Source of the DNA: Tuctoria greenei | Taxonomy: Eukaryota > Streptophyta > Magnoliopsida > Poales > Poaceae | DNA length: 64,000 nt | NCBI GenBank assembly: GCA_036927565.1 | Contig: JAYESD010000002.1 | Location: 146,699,167 to 146,763,166 of the forward strand | Direction of reading: 5' to 3' | In this document: positions 54,901 through 64,000 of the stretch, in pieces | Layout: the number at the start of each line of letters is the position of its first letter | Position numbering within the stretch: the stretch's first letter is position 1 | Position numbers and translations under genes: made by a program | The notes under the pieces: model-generated | Told to the model about the DNA's origin: nothing | Seen by the model: the letters and a program-made list of their open reading frames with translations, nothing else | Databases searched by the model: none

Positions 54901-55983
54901 TGTCGGTACCCGCCACACCGGGTACCCTCGCGCACATGTTAGAATCGCCTAGGTACCTCGCCTCCCAGCAGGGATAGGGTCCGAAGGCGCCACGTGTCCA
55001 AGAGACCCGGACCCACCAGCCTCTGATGGGAGGTCCAAGGTGCCCACAAGACATCTCGAAGGAGGCACTCAGCTCCACCTCGGCGGCAAGCTCCCAGGCA
55101 GCCATGTGTCCAGCGGGACGGGACCCGACCTCCTCCGCGTAGGTGAGCTCCCAAGCTACCATGTGGCACACAAAGTCAAGACCCGACCTCCCCCACGGAG
55201 GCAAGCACCCAAGCTGGGGCGAGATCTGGCCTCCCCCTCGGAGGTGAGCTCCCAAGCTGCCACATGGCCTGCAAGACGGGCGTGGCCTCCACCATGGCGG
55301 AGAGCTCCCCAGCGGTTGCATAGTCAGTCCACTTGCCTTGAGCAGATAGTGAGGAAGTTAAGAGGGTGGTACGCCTTGTCTCCGTCAAGCCTTGAAGATG
55401 CGCGACTTCCTTAGACGCATGGTGCGGCACATGCCTAATGTCAGATACCGCCATGACTAATCGCATCAAAGTGAAGGCGCCGCAGGCCTATCCAGCTCCG
55501 CCAAGTTGGTAGCTTACGGCGCCAGAGATAGTTGGATGGGGCATTTCCTGCCAATGTCAGCAACGGCGCATGGGCTACTGATGACCCGGGCGGCAAGATG
55601 GCGAGTCCTCAAGTCCATGCCTAGAGCAAGCTTACAGAAGAAGCCTTAGATCTTTAGGATAAGATCGCCCCGGGACCACCTGTCGAGCCCCAGGACCCCA
55701 CTTGTAAGGCGTCCAACCTTGACTATAAAAGGCTCGAACCGCCACCGATACAAGGACCAGACTCAGAATCCCCGATACACCCACATACGCATACACACTC
55801 ACCAAGCAATACAATCCACCGTGGAGTAGGGTGTTATGCTCCTTGCGGCCCGAACCACGTAAAAACAATGTCTCATACTCTTCCGCTAGAACACTAAATT
55901 GAGGCCTAAGCCCTGCCAAACAAGAACCTTCATGGGTTACTCCTTAGCAGATCGGGGGGAAGTGTCGCATTGACCCTTTGACA
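54901..55983 (+). repeat. Tat-2 5' LTR
   Basis: It starts TGTCGGTACCCG and ends TTTGACA (CA at 55982-55983), 1083 bp. GGTACCCG and CGGGTACC arms form a hairpin at the very start, as in Tat-1. TATAAAA is at 55724-55730. The right LTR is outside the window, so the ends rest on the terminal TG/CA, the primer site and resemblance to Tat-1. Confidence 0.8.
55724..55730 (+). promoter_or_regulatory. TATA box of the Tat-2 5' LTR
   Basis: ttgactataaaaggctcgaacc, in the same sequence context (actataaaagg) as the Tat-1 LTR box, about 255 bp before the LTR end. Confidence 0.65.
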
Positions 55984-55984
55984 T

Positions 55985-56004
55985 TTGGTGCACCAGGTAG
56001 GGGC
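55985..56004 (+). other. Tat-2 primer-binding site
   Basis: TTGGTGCACCAGGTAGGGGC follows the LTR. It has the same form as the Tat-1 site (TTGGCGCGCCATGTAGGGG) with a few changes. The tRNA is not assigned. Confidence 0.55.
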
Positions 56005-56041
56005 TTTTTCCCTCAAAAAAAGTGGTAGCGCTTTCACCACC

Positions 56042-57640
56042 ATGGTGTTCATCAGGCCCGTGGAAGGAGATTTCCAAGGCCGTCGCCCGGTAACCAGATC
56101 TGTCGCTCGGGCGGAACTCTTTGGTCCATCTCGCCCCCGCGCAGGTACGACTGGCCAAGGTAGCATGCCGAGACACGCCCCGGCTCAGTCGGCTCCCCCA
56201 AAAGCGAGCCCGGAGAACGCTTTGGCGGCGGCCAGAGCTCTCCTCCACCACCCATCGTCGTTGAACGCCTCTCAGGGGGCGGCTCAGCAGCGGGTCCAAG
56301 ACATCGACCACCTCATTGTCACAGCCATCAACTCCCCCAACAGGGGAAGGCGCCTTGTGTCACTGTCGCGTACACCGTCCATCGACCATCACACCGCAGA
56401 CTCCCGCTCTTCCAAGCCTACGAGCGTTGGACGGCTACCTACGGAGGACCTCAGGGCCGAGCTTGACCGTCGTCAAGCTCACCTGGACGGCCGCGTCATC
56501 ATCGAGCGGCAGCGGGAGAGGCGGCGCAACCTCGACGCCAAATATGGCACTCAATGCCCTGTCCACGAGGCATCTTCCGTCCAAGGTGTGCCACAGGTAA
56601 ACCCTTCGCCACCTGATCAGGAGCATGACGATTCGACAACCCCCTGCATTACTCGGTGCAACTGGGTCTACAACAACAGTACTTGGAACAACCAGTACCA
56701 TTGCAACAGCGCATGGCACAACCAGTGCCACAGCAGCTGGTCCAGCAAGTGTCACACGTCGGGTAGCAGACCCCTGCAGGGTATGCTGTCCCATATTCCT
56801 CTCCGACGAAGTCCGTCGGAGGCTGCACGGTGTTGGCCCCGCACCTCCACTCCGTGATGTGGCCGCGCAAGTTCCGACCACATATCCCGGAGAGGTTGGA
56901 CGGAAGCATTAATCTGACGGAGTTCCTGCAGATCTACACCACGACGCTCCTTGCTGCGGGAGCGGATGAGACCACCCTGGTGAACTACTTCCCAGTTGCC
57001 CTGACTGGGTCAGCCTGCTCATGACTGATGAACCTTCCCGAGGGGTCTATAACCTCTTTGGATGAGCTATGCTGGAAGTTCACGGAGAACTTCGGTAGCT
57101 CCTACACGCGCCTCAGCACCGAGCTCGACCTCCACGTCGTGCGATAGCAACCCAAGGAGACGCTGCGGTCATTCATCCAGCGTTTCTCCCAGGTACGCAA
57201 CTCCATTCCCAACATTCCAAATGCCTCTGTCGTAGTGGCATTTCGCCAGGGAGTGCGAGACCGCAAAATGCTCGAGAAGCTAGCCACGCACAACGTGCAA
57301 GACGTCTCCGAGCTCTTCTCCATCGCTGATCGGTGTGCCAGAGCGGAAGAAGGCCGCGACTGGTACGCTCAGTCCGCCCCCGGAGTGGGCGGGGCTGGCC
57401 AGACCGGAGAAGGATCCACTACCCCTGGTAGCAGCAAAAAGAAGAACATGAACCGAGTGGTGGCCAGAACATGCCGCTGCACGGATCGCCCGTCGTGGCA
57501 GCAGCCGCAACCGGAGGAGGCAAGCCGCCACGCCCGGAGAAGCGTCCTCATCAGCCACCAGCCGCTGACGAAGACGTCGAGCCTTGCCAGGTGCACAAGA
57601 CTTGTGAACACACCGCGAGCGAGTGCCGGGAGATAAAAAG
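56042..57640 (+). pseudogene. Tat-2 gag (broken)
   Basis: ATG 56042 opens a basic/Pro-rich N-terminus (EGDFQGRRPVTRSVARAELF, LRAELDRRQAHLDGRVIIER). A frame change near 56615 in a CAA-rich repeat leads into QQQYLEQPVPLQQRMAQPVP, a TAG at 56764 (fits CAG or TGG), then MWPRKFRPHIPERLDGSIN, LTEFLQIYTTTLLAAGADE and VNYFPVALTGSACS. TGA at 57022 stands where Trp is expected; TAG at 57145 fits CAG. FIQRFSQVRNSIPNIPNAS and VAFRQGVRDRKMLEKLA follow, then a Lys-rich region. The CPIH-like zinc motif is replaced by CQVHKTCEHTASECREIKRC near 57590-57640. Confidence 0.82.
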
Positions 57641-58442
57641 GTGTGTAGAACGCTATCAAGAGCGGGCTCAGCAATGCCCAGACGAAGCCCCCACCCGCCA
57701 GCTGGAGGGTAAGCAGAAGGTCGAACCCAAGGTTGACAATGACGAAGAGCTGGAGTACCAGAAGCAAGAGCGGGCCGTCAAAGTGGTCCACCAAAATGAG
57801 GACTCCGACGTGAGCAGTTTCAACGAGCGTTGCAAGACCCTCCACGTCATCTTCGGAGGGTCTTGGGGTCCTGCATCTCGGAACGCAGTCAAGACTCTTT
57901 GTCGTGTGGTGGCTTCGATAGCCCCCGTACCCACTCCGGCGCAGCATAGCCTCTAGAAGAAGACGCCGATCAGCTTCGACGCCTCTGACTGCCCCAAGAA
58001 TATGGCTGGGGCAGGGGTACTACCTCTCCTAGTCGCCCCCACCATAGCCAACATCAAGCTCCACTACGTCTTGATAGATGGCTGGGCTGGCCTCAACCTC
58101 CTCAGTCGGGCTGCATTCGAGCAGCTACAGATCCCGGTGTCCAAGCTTGCCCCCTTGAGCCCATTTTCATGGGTGGGTCCTGGGAGCATCATCCCATACG
58201 GCAACATCCACCTACAGGTGACCTTCGGGACACCTGACAACTATAGGATGGAGAGCATCCTCTTCAACGTCGCCGATGTCAGCCTCCCCTTCAACGCCAT
58301 CATCGGTAGGCCTGCTCTCTACCAGTTCATGGCTGTAGCCCACTACGGCTACCTCGTCCTGAAGATGCCAACCCCCTCCGGCGTCTTCAGGATCCGCGGA
58401 GATTGCACTGCTATAGTGTTAGCCTTAGAGCAGCTCTAAGCA
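57641..58442 (+). pseudogene. Tat-2 protease, active-site altered; pol missing downstream
   Basis: HVIFGGSWGPASRNAVKTL leads to KLHYVLIDGWAGLNLLSRAA, where D-G-W-A replaces the usual D-G-G-A/S (GGG to TGG). Then come VTFGTPDNYRMESILFNVAD, LPFNAIIGRPALYQFMAVAH, GYLVLKMPTPSGVFRIRGD. The frame ends at TAA 58437-58439 and the linker to RT (to about 58636) carries on without any RT motif. The position of the stop matches the gag-pro/RT linker in Tat-1. Confidence 0.83.
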
Positions 58443-58639
58443 CTCACAACAGACCCAGCACCTGTCCCGGGCGGCGCTGGATCAAGTCGACCTCTACCAA
58501 GCATGCGTCAGCGCAGAGCACCCGCCGCGCCTCAGCCGCAGCCCCCAGGCAGCACCGACACCTCCGTCAAAACTGCCAAGCCCAGCGCCAGCACTGCTAG
58601 GACCACTCGCAAGACGAGTGGTCACGACGGCAAATAGGG

Positions 58640-59480
58640 ATGGCTCGCTCATCACCCCTCTGAGTAGTTGTTGATAGCAAGGTTGCCCACCAACCATCGG
58701 ATCTACCCATGGAACTTTGGGCGCCCCTGTTGTAAATACTAGGCTTAGTAGAACAATGTAAAAGTGTAGTAGGACTTAGGAGCAGCACTAAGGACAACCG
58801 AGCACCGGGAGGGTCAGGACCACAGTGCGCAGTCAGCTTAGCTTGGTTCCAAAGCCTAGGCCTGTGCACCCTGCCTCCCTCGTCACCCGGAGGCAAGCCA
58901 TTGCCCTCTTTTGTAAAAGCCTGTCTCCTCCCACAAACTCCTATCAGAAATTCACTGTTTTATTTAAAGGCTTCTTAAAAAACTTTGTTCATTTAATTAC
59001 GCATTAGTTTTATGATCATGCCATGACAACCTTGCTTACCATGTGTTACCTTCATATTCACCATCGCATACCCTGTAACTCATCCTAGCTAATGTCATGC
59101 AATAAATCTACAGGAGGGCCAACTTGAGGTACCTGCAGTGTGTGAAAGGTCCACCCGGTTGCTCTCATCATTAGGGACCCGTGGTGCCAAAAGGTTCCCT
59201 CAGGGAAGGTCTGTGCCGAGCAAGAGGTCCAGGGGTTGCATGTTGCTTAGCTTGGTCCTGCACCCTAAGCAAACACACCCTGCCTCCCATCGCTACAGCT
59301 AAGTACTGGAACCAGAGAGCTCACAACCTAAGGACGATAGGAGTCGGGCCTCGGAGCACCAATGCATCGAATTACCCAAGCCCCGTACGTTAGGCCAGGA
59401 CTGTAAGGCATGGTAGGGCTAGGGATAGGAACAGGTATAACCCACGAACAAGGCTAGCCCCCCTCTTCCTATATGCAGGA
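58640..59480 (+). other. Tat-2 noncoding region after the missing pol
   Basis: No RT, RNase H or integrase motifs in any frame. cttagcttggttcc/cctg blocks (58838 and 59237) resemble the Tat-1 region after integrase (10900, 11200), so the deletion joins the RT linker almost directly to the 3' noncoding region. Confidence 0.65.
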
Positions 59481-61585
59481 CAAATGCCGGAACACCTAGC
59501 CCCGACATCTCCCAAGGGGCCTGCCGTCAACATCTACACGGAGATGGTGGATGACGCCGGAGCATCCAGCCTCGGCACCTCTCAAGGGGCCTGCCGTCGA
59601 CGTGCCAGAACGTCAACGACAGCACCAAGCACGGATAAATGAGTAAAATCTACTGCTCTGCTCTTGTTGCTTATAAGGTTCTCTTGTGATAGCCTGTAAA
59701 CCAGGGGCCTGCCGTCGACGTCTACACAGAGATGGTGGACGATGCCGGAGCATCCAACTCCAGCACCTCCCAAGGGGCCTGCCATCGACGTCTACACAGA
59801 GATGGTGGATGACGCCAGAGCATCCAGCTCGGGCACCTCCCAAGGGGCCTACCGTCGACGTCTACAGGGAGATGGTGGACGATGTCGGAGCATCTAGCTC
59901 CGGCACCTCCCAAGGGGCCTGCCGTCAATGTCTACATGAAGATGGTGGACGACGCTGGGGCATCTAGCTCCGGCACCCTCCAAGGTGCCTGTCGTCGACG
60001 TCTACACGGAGATGGTGGACGGCGCTGGAGCATCAAGCTTCGACACCTCCCAAGGGTCCTGCCGTCGACATGCCGGAACATCAACAACAGCACCAAGCGC
60101 AGATAAATGAGTAAACTCTACTGCCCCGCTCTTGTTGCTAATAAGGTTCCCTTGCGATAGCCTGTAAACCAGGGGCCTGCCTTCGACGTCTACACAGAGA
60201 TGGTGGACGACACCGGAGCATCCAGCTCCGGCACCTCCCAAGGGGCCTGCCGTCGACGTCTACATGGAGATGGTGGACGATGTCGAAGCATCCAGCTCCG
60301 GCACCTCCCAAGGGGCCTGCTGTCGACGTCTACACGGAGATGGTGGACGATGCTATAGCATCTAGCTCCGGTGCCCCCCAAGGGGCCTACCGTCGACGTC
60401 TACACGGACATGGTGGATGACGCCGGAGCATTGAGCTCCGACACCTCCCAAGGGGCCTGCCGCCGACGTGCCGGAACGTCAACGACAACACCAAGCATGA
60501 ATAAATTAGTAAACTCTACTGCCCCGCTCTTGTTACGAATAAGGTTTCCTTGCGATAGCCTGTAAAACAGGGGCCTGCCGTCGAAATCTACACAGAGATG
60601 GTGGACGATGCCAGAGCATCCAGCCTTGGCACCTCCCAAGGGGCCTGCCGTCGACGTCTACACGGAGATGGTGGATGACGCCGGAGCATCCAGCTCCGAC
60701 ACCTCCCAAGGGGCCTGCCGTCGACGTCTACACGGAGATGGTGGACAACGTCGGAGCATCCAGCTCTGGCGCCTCCCAAGGGGCCTGCCATCGATGTCTA
60801 CACAGAGATGGCGGACGATGTCGGAGCATCTAGATCCGGCACCTCCCAAGGGGCCTGCCGTCGACGTGCCAGAACGTCAACGTCAACGACAGCACCAAGC
60901 GCGGATAAATGAGTAAACTCTACTGCCCCGCTCTTGATGCTAATAAGGTTCCCTTGCAATAGCTTGTAAACCAGGGGCCTACCATCGACGTCTACACAGA
61001 GATGGTGGATGAAGCCGGAGCATCCAGCTCCGGCACCTCCCAATGGGTCTGTCGTCGACGTCTACATAGAGATGGTGGACGACGCTGGAGCATCCAGCTC
61101 CGGCACCTCCCAACGAGCCTGCCGTCGACGTCTACAAGGAGATGGTGGATGACGCCGGTGCATCCATCTTCAGCGCCTCCCAAGGGCCTGCCATCGATGT
61201 CTACACGGAGATGGTGGACGACGTCGGAGCATCCAGCTCCGGCACCTCCCAAGGGTCCTGTCGTCGACGTGCCATAACGTCAACGTCAACGACAGCACCA
61301 AGCGCAGATAAATGAGTAAACTCTACAGCCCCGCTCTTGTTGCTAATATGGTTCCCTTGCAATAGCCTGTAAACCAGGGGCCTGCCGTCAACGTCTAAAC
61401 GGAGATGGTGGACGACGCCAAAGCATCCAGCTCTAGCACCTCCCAAGGGGCCTGTCGTCGACGTCTACACGGAGATGGTAGACGATGCCAGAGCATCCAT
61501 CTCCGGCACCTCCCAAGGGATCTGCCGTCGACGTCTACACGAAGATGGTGGATGACGCTAGAGCACCCAGCTCCGGCAGATGGTG
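59481..61585 (+). repeat. higher-order minisatellite of Tat-2 (70-bp unit)
   Basis: About 21 units of 70 bp (consensus start gacgtctacacggagatggt; core gccggagcatccagctccggc with an 8-bp inverted repeat GCCGGAGC/GCTCCGGC). They are arranged in blocks separated by a 115-125-bp spacer that begins gtgcc(a/g)gaacgtcaac at 59602, 60070, 60468, 60866 and 61269. The blocks hold 1, 5, 4, 4, 4 and 3 units, giving periods of 468, 398, 398 and 403 bp. Seventy is not a multiple of three, so the frames seen here are not conserved as protein. Confidence 0.92.
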
Positions 61586-61649
61586 GTGCTACGACACCCC
61601 AAACTCCCCCACTCCATTGGGGGCCAATCCAAGACATTCTGCGGTCAAG

Positions 61650-61685
61650 TGGTAGATGTGGGTAGCCAACTAACCACATCTACCA
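61650..61685. other. inverted repeat at the sense/antisense junction of Tat-2
   Basis: GGTAGATGTGG (61651-61661) and CCACATCTACC (61674-61684) pair perfectly, with one further T-A pair outside, around a 12-nt loop. It lies after the minisatellite and before the antisense stop codon, the same place as 11848-11882 in Tat-1, and the right arm and following bases are alike. Confidence 0.75.
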
Positions 61686-61903
61686 AGGGGCCTCTAACGG
61701 GGTTCACATGAAGAAAATCAACGGAAGATTGTTGGTCCTGAGAAGCCAACGAGCTCAACAATGGTTCTGCAGATCCTTACGATTTGGAACAACTGTTGAG
61801 AATCACAGAGACGATGCAAGAAGCCAAACACAAATTCAAATCCATTAAAGAATTTTTTACAAAGGAGGGTGAAACCTGGATACAAAAACAAGCCACCAGC
61901 CTC

Positions 61904-64000
61904 AACCCTGACTGAACTGCACTACGACATGTTTGGCGGCCTCCTTAACCTCAGCTGATCCTGCCGCCTCACGTTCCGCAATAGGGCCTTAAAAAACTGG
62001 ATCCATTGGCAAATTAGGGTATCTTCTCCGGTAGCACACCAAGACATGGGATGCCACCCTTCGCGCCACCCTACCCTCGGCTTCCAGACACTGAGTCAGC
62101 TGACGCTCCCGCAGGTCGAGCTCCCGGCCGCGGTGCTCTGTCGTGTGCTCTCGGGCTTGGATGTCAAGATCATGCAGAAGGGGTTCCTGACGCTCGGCTA
62201 GGTTCTTTGCCCGGTCCTGCGCCAGATTGCTCTCATGGAGCTCAAGGTCTTCGAGGAGGGACTGCAGCCTGTCCTGATCAACTTCAGCCTGACCATCATC
62301 GCCTGCGCCACCGCCTCTTGTTCAGCAACCGCAACCTCCCTCTTGGCAACGGCGGCTTCCTGACGACTCAGGGCCTCTCGACCAGTAGCAAGAGCGCGTA
62401 GGCAGGCATTAGCAGCGTCGTTGGACGCCTTGGCGTCAGCCAGGGTCTTATGGGTCAAGGCGTCTGAAGCTCTCACCAAGCGGTGCCTCACCTCCAGTTC
62501 CCTGTTCTCCTTCTGGTACTTCGCCTTCGCGTCGGCGATCGTGGAACTCAGGAGACCCTACCAGCCTCGGAGGCGCTCGCCCTCGACACACAGCTTCTCC
62601 CACTCTGTGGCAAGAGCCTCTTGCGCCAGGTGGAGGTTAGATTGCACCTAAAGGATGCTGGATTGCGTCAGGTCCAGGACGTTGGAAAGCCCCTCCGGTT
62701 GCGCCAAAGTTTGGGAAGGTCGTCCGGTGATCATCTCGGGGATCCCTTCCTCCTGTAGAGGTGAAGGTGAGGCTACCAAAACTGGGGATCTTGCCCCCAG
62801 AGCTTGAGCAGGAGTTGCGGTGCCACCTGACACAACAGGATCGCCACCGCTCAATGGGCCGATCGCCGAATCAACAGCACTAGGGGCTAGAACCCCAGCC
62901 CCCGATGTCGGCTCCGACATGGCCTCTGCCACGACGGTCGGAGGTGCCTCGGACGCGACAACTGGAGATGCTACCGGAGATGCTTCAATACCCATGCTGG
63001 GCACAAATGCCGAAGCAAAACTCCCCTAAACAAGCTTGGCAGGCTGCCCCGCCAGCCCAGCCGTAGCATCCTCGGCCGCTTTCAAAGCACTCTCGAGCAC
63101 TACCCCGGTGGTAGGGGCCTCACAACAGCTGACGTAACCCTGCAAATCAAGACCAAGCCCTGACCAGGCATAGGCAAGAATGCCTTACCGACGTCCCCCG
63201 AAGCTCCAGTGAGCCTCCACCTTCGGCGACCCTGAAGCCGCGGGCCCTGGCGATGGCGTAACAGGCGATGCCATCCTGGCAGGGCCTCCGCCAAGGCCAC
63301 CAGCAGTGCTTCCACACTGTGCCAGTGTACTCCCTCCAACCTCGACAGAACCACCTCCCGAGCTGCCGACGAGATCGGCTCGACGCCTTTTTGCCTGAGG
63401 CTCCAAAGGTGTGATGCTGCCGGAGTCCCCTATGGCACCTTGGACAGTGCAGGTGGCGAGGACGCTGGATGACGTGCCGACCGCCAACGACGAAGGAGTC
63501 ACCACCTGGCGGACCAAACTTCCCCCCGAAGAACTGCCGACGCCACGCACTTGATAGGGGTGCGCCGGTGGACGCTGACATGGAGCAAAGTCCACCTGTG
63601 GCGGCGCCCACGGTAGCGACCGAGGGCGTTTCTCCTTCACGACCTCGACCACCAGGGCCTTCCCTTTGCCTACATCGGGGACCGGTGCCTTCCCCTTACC
63701 TACGTTGGGGACCAACGCCTTGCCTTTCCCCCCAGCAGCGGGCGCCTCCTCCGCCCCGGAGACCTTGGAGCCTGAAGAAGGTGTGGACTCCTCCGAGGAG
63801 TCGATAATGGCTAGGTCCCGGCTCTCATCGCCGACCTGCCGCGGCGCAAGACCAATCGCATCCAAGTTTGGCAGCTCCTTCAAAACCTTCTGTGAGACCT
63901 ATGTGTGCTGAATACATTGGATATGGCGATAAAAGTTTTGAATTCTACTAAAACACCTTTTTAGCAAGGTCCAACTCTAGCTCCGAGCTACAACAAGGTC
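61904..64000 (-). pseudogene. Tat-2 antisense gene, coiled-coil C-terminal exons (5' part outside window)
   Basis: On the - strand an acceptor (ACACATAG near 63900) precedes an exon beginning VSQKVLKELPNLDAIGLAP with short KGKALVP/KGKAPVP repeats and a Ser/Gly/Pro-rich part to about 63185. A further exon from about 63004 (MPSMGIEASPVASPVVASEA) leads to a coiled coil (LATGREALSRQEAAVAKREV) and, after a frame change near 62290, LQSLLEDLELHESNLAQDRA, and a C-terminus RYPNLPMDPVF...GPIAERE, ending at 61904. TAG at 62648 fits CAG. The C-terminal pattern matches the Tat-1 antisense protein. The exon with the gypsy-type-transposon domain should lie beyond 64000. Confidence 0.68.

Larger units (their letters stand above)
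54901..64000 (+). mobile_element. Tat-2: non-autonomous Tat-like LTR retrotransposon (right end outside window)
   Basis: 5' LTR, primer site, gag and protease on +, then no RT, RNase H or integrase. From about 58660 the sequence is the 3' noncoding region (segments shared with Tat-1, for example 59237-59265), then a 2-kb minisatellite, an inverted repeat and an antisense gene that runs off the window. The gag is the same type as that of Tat-1 (PRKFRPHIPERLDG, VAFRQGVRDRKMLEKLA) but clearly diverged. It would need Pol in trans. Confidence 0.88.

Noticed and set aside
59481..61585. Many 60-100-codon frames in the minisatellite as a repetitive protein
   Set aside because: The unit is 70 bp, so the frame changes at each unit, and similar frames appear on both strands. 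The array is noncoding.
59481..61585. Minisatellite as a CRISPR array
   Set aside because: Units adjoin directly without unique spacers, the unit is 70 bp, and the genome is a plant. The regular spacers are themselves repeats.

Overview
This window is plant nuclear DNA made almost entirely of nested transposable elements. The families present (a Tat-type Ty3 element with an antisense gene, Tekay/Del chromovirus-type elements with initiator-Met primer sites, a TNP2-type CACTA transposon, Stowaway-like and Harbinger-like MITEs) point to a grass (Poaceae), possibly panicoid; the species cannot be fixed from the sequence. I found no host gene that I would call functional. There are no rRNA or tRNA genes and no CRISPR array.

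Layout, left to right. (1) About 1290-4005 and 17177-17345: LINE-A, a 5'-truncated L1-type element on the + strand. Its reverse transcriptase is broken by a tRNA-like SINE (2120-2475, 8-bp target duplication). Its 3' region holds a small solo LTR (4006-4048 plus 17004-17176, target duplication CCATA). That solo LTR is itself split by Tat-1, a complete Ty3/gypsy Tat-type element (4049-17003) with gag, protease, RT, two RNase H domains and integrase on +, and a two-exon coiled-coil gene on the - strand. (2) 17354-21776: a Stowaway-like hairpin, a 132-bp TAA-flanked MITE, an unidentified dispersed repeat (R), a GC-rich insertion and a non-autonomous hAT (19237-20099) with a perfect 8-bp duplication. 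(3) About 21777-41136: a CACTA transposon on the - strand (TNP2 transposase and a second protein gene). TNP2 is interrupted by Tekay-1 (28334-40309), whose 5' LTR is interrupted by LINE-B (38759-40240). (4) 41137-43186: the right part of R and unassigned DNA. (5) 43192-54805: Tekay-2, on the - strand, with 2.8-kb LTRs and an additional protein gene in the leader upstream of gag. (6) 54901 to beyond the right edge: Tat-2, a non-autonomous Tat-like element with gag and protease but no RT, RNase H or integrase, a 2-kb higher-order minisatellite, and an antisense gene related to that of Tat-1.

How the parts relate. Tat-1 and Tat-2 share a plan: sense gag(-pol), then a block of short hairpin-bearing repeats, then one larger inverted repeat, then a tail-to-tail antisense gene. 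The antisense proteins are similar at their C-termini. Tekay-1 and Tekay-2 have otherwise different LTRs but share a short block on the transcribed strand in which hairpin arms differ in sequence while pairing is kept. Most in-frame stops whose ancestral codon can be guessed are explained by C-to-T changes (CAG to TAG, CGA to TGA, TGG to TAG or TGA), as expected for long-methylated, silent elements.

Items most worth follow-up: the Tekay leader gene (51069-51830), the LTR hairpin block, the Tat-2 minisatellite and its simpler relative in Tat-1, the syntenic hairpin at the sense/antisense junction, and the conserved antisense gene. All domain calls come from reading translated motifs by eye; no database search was run.
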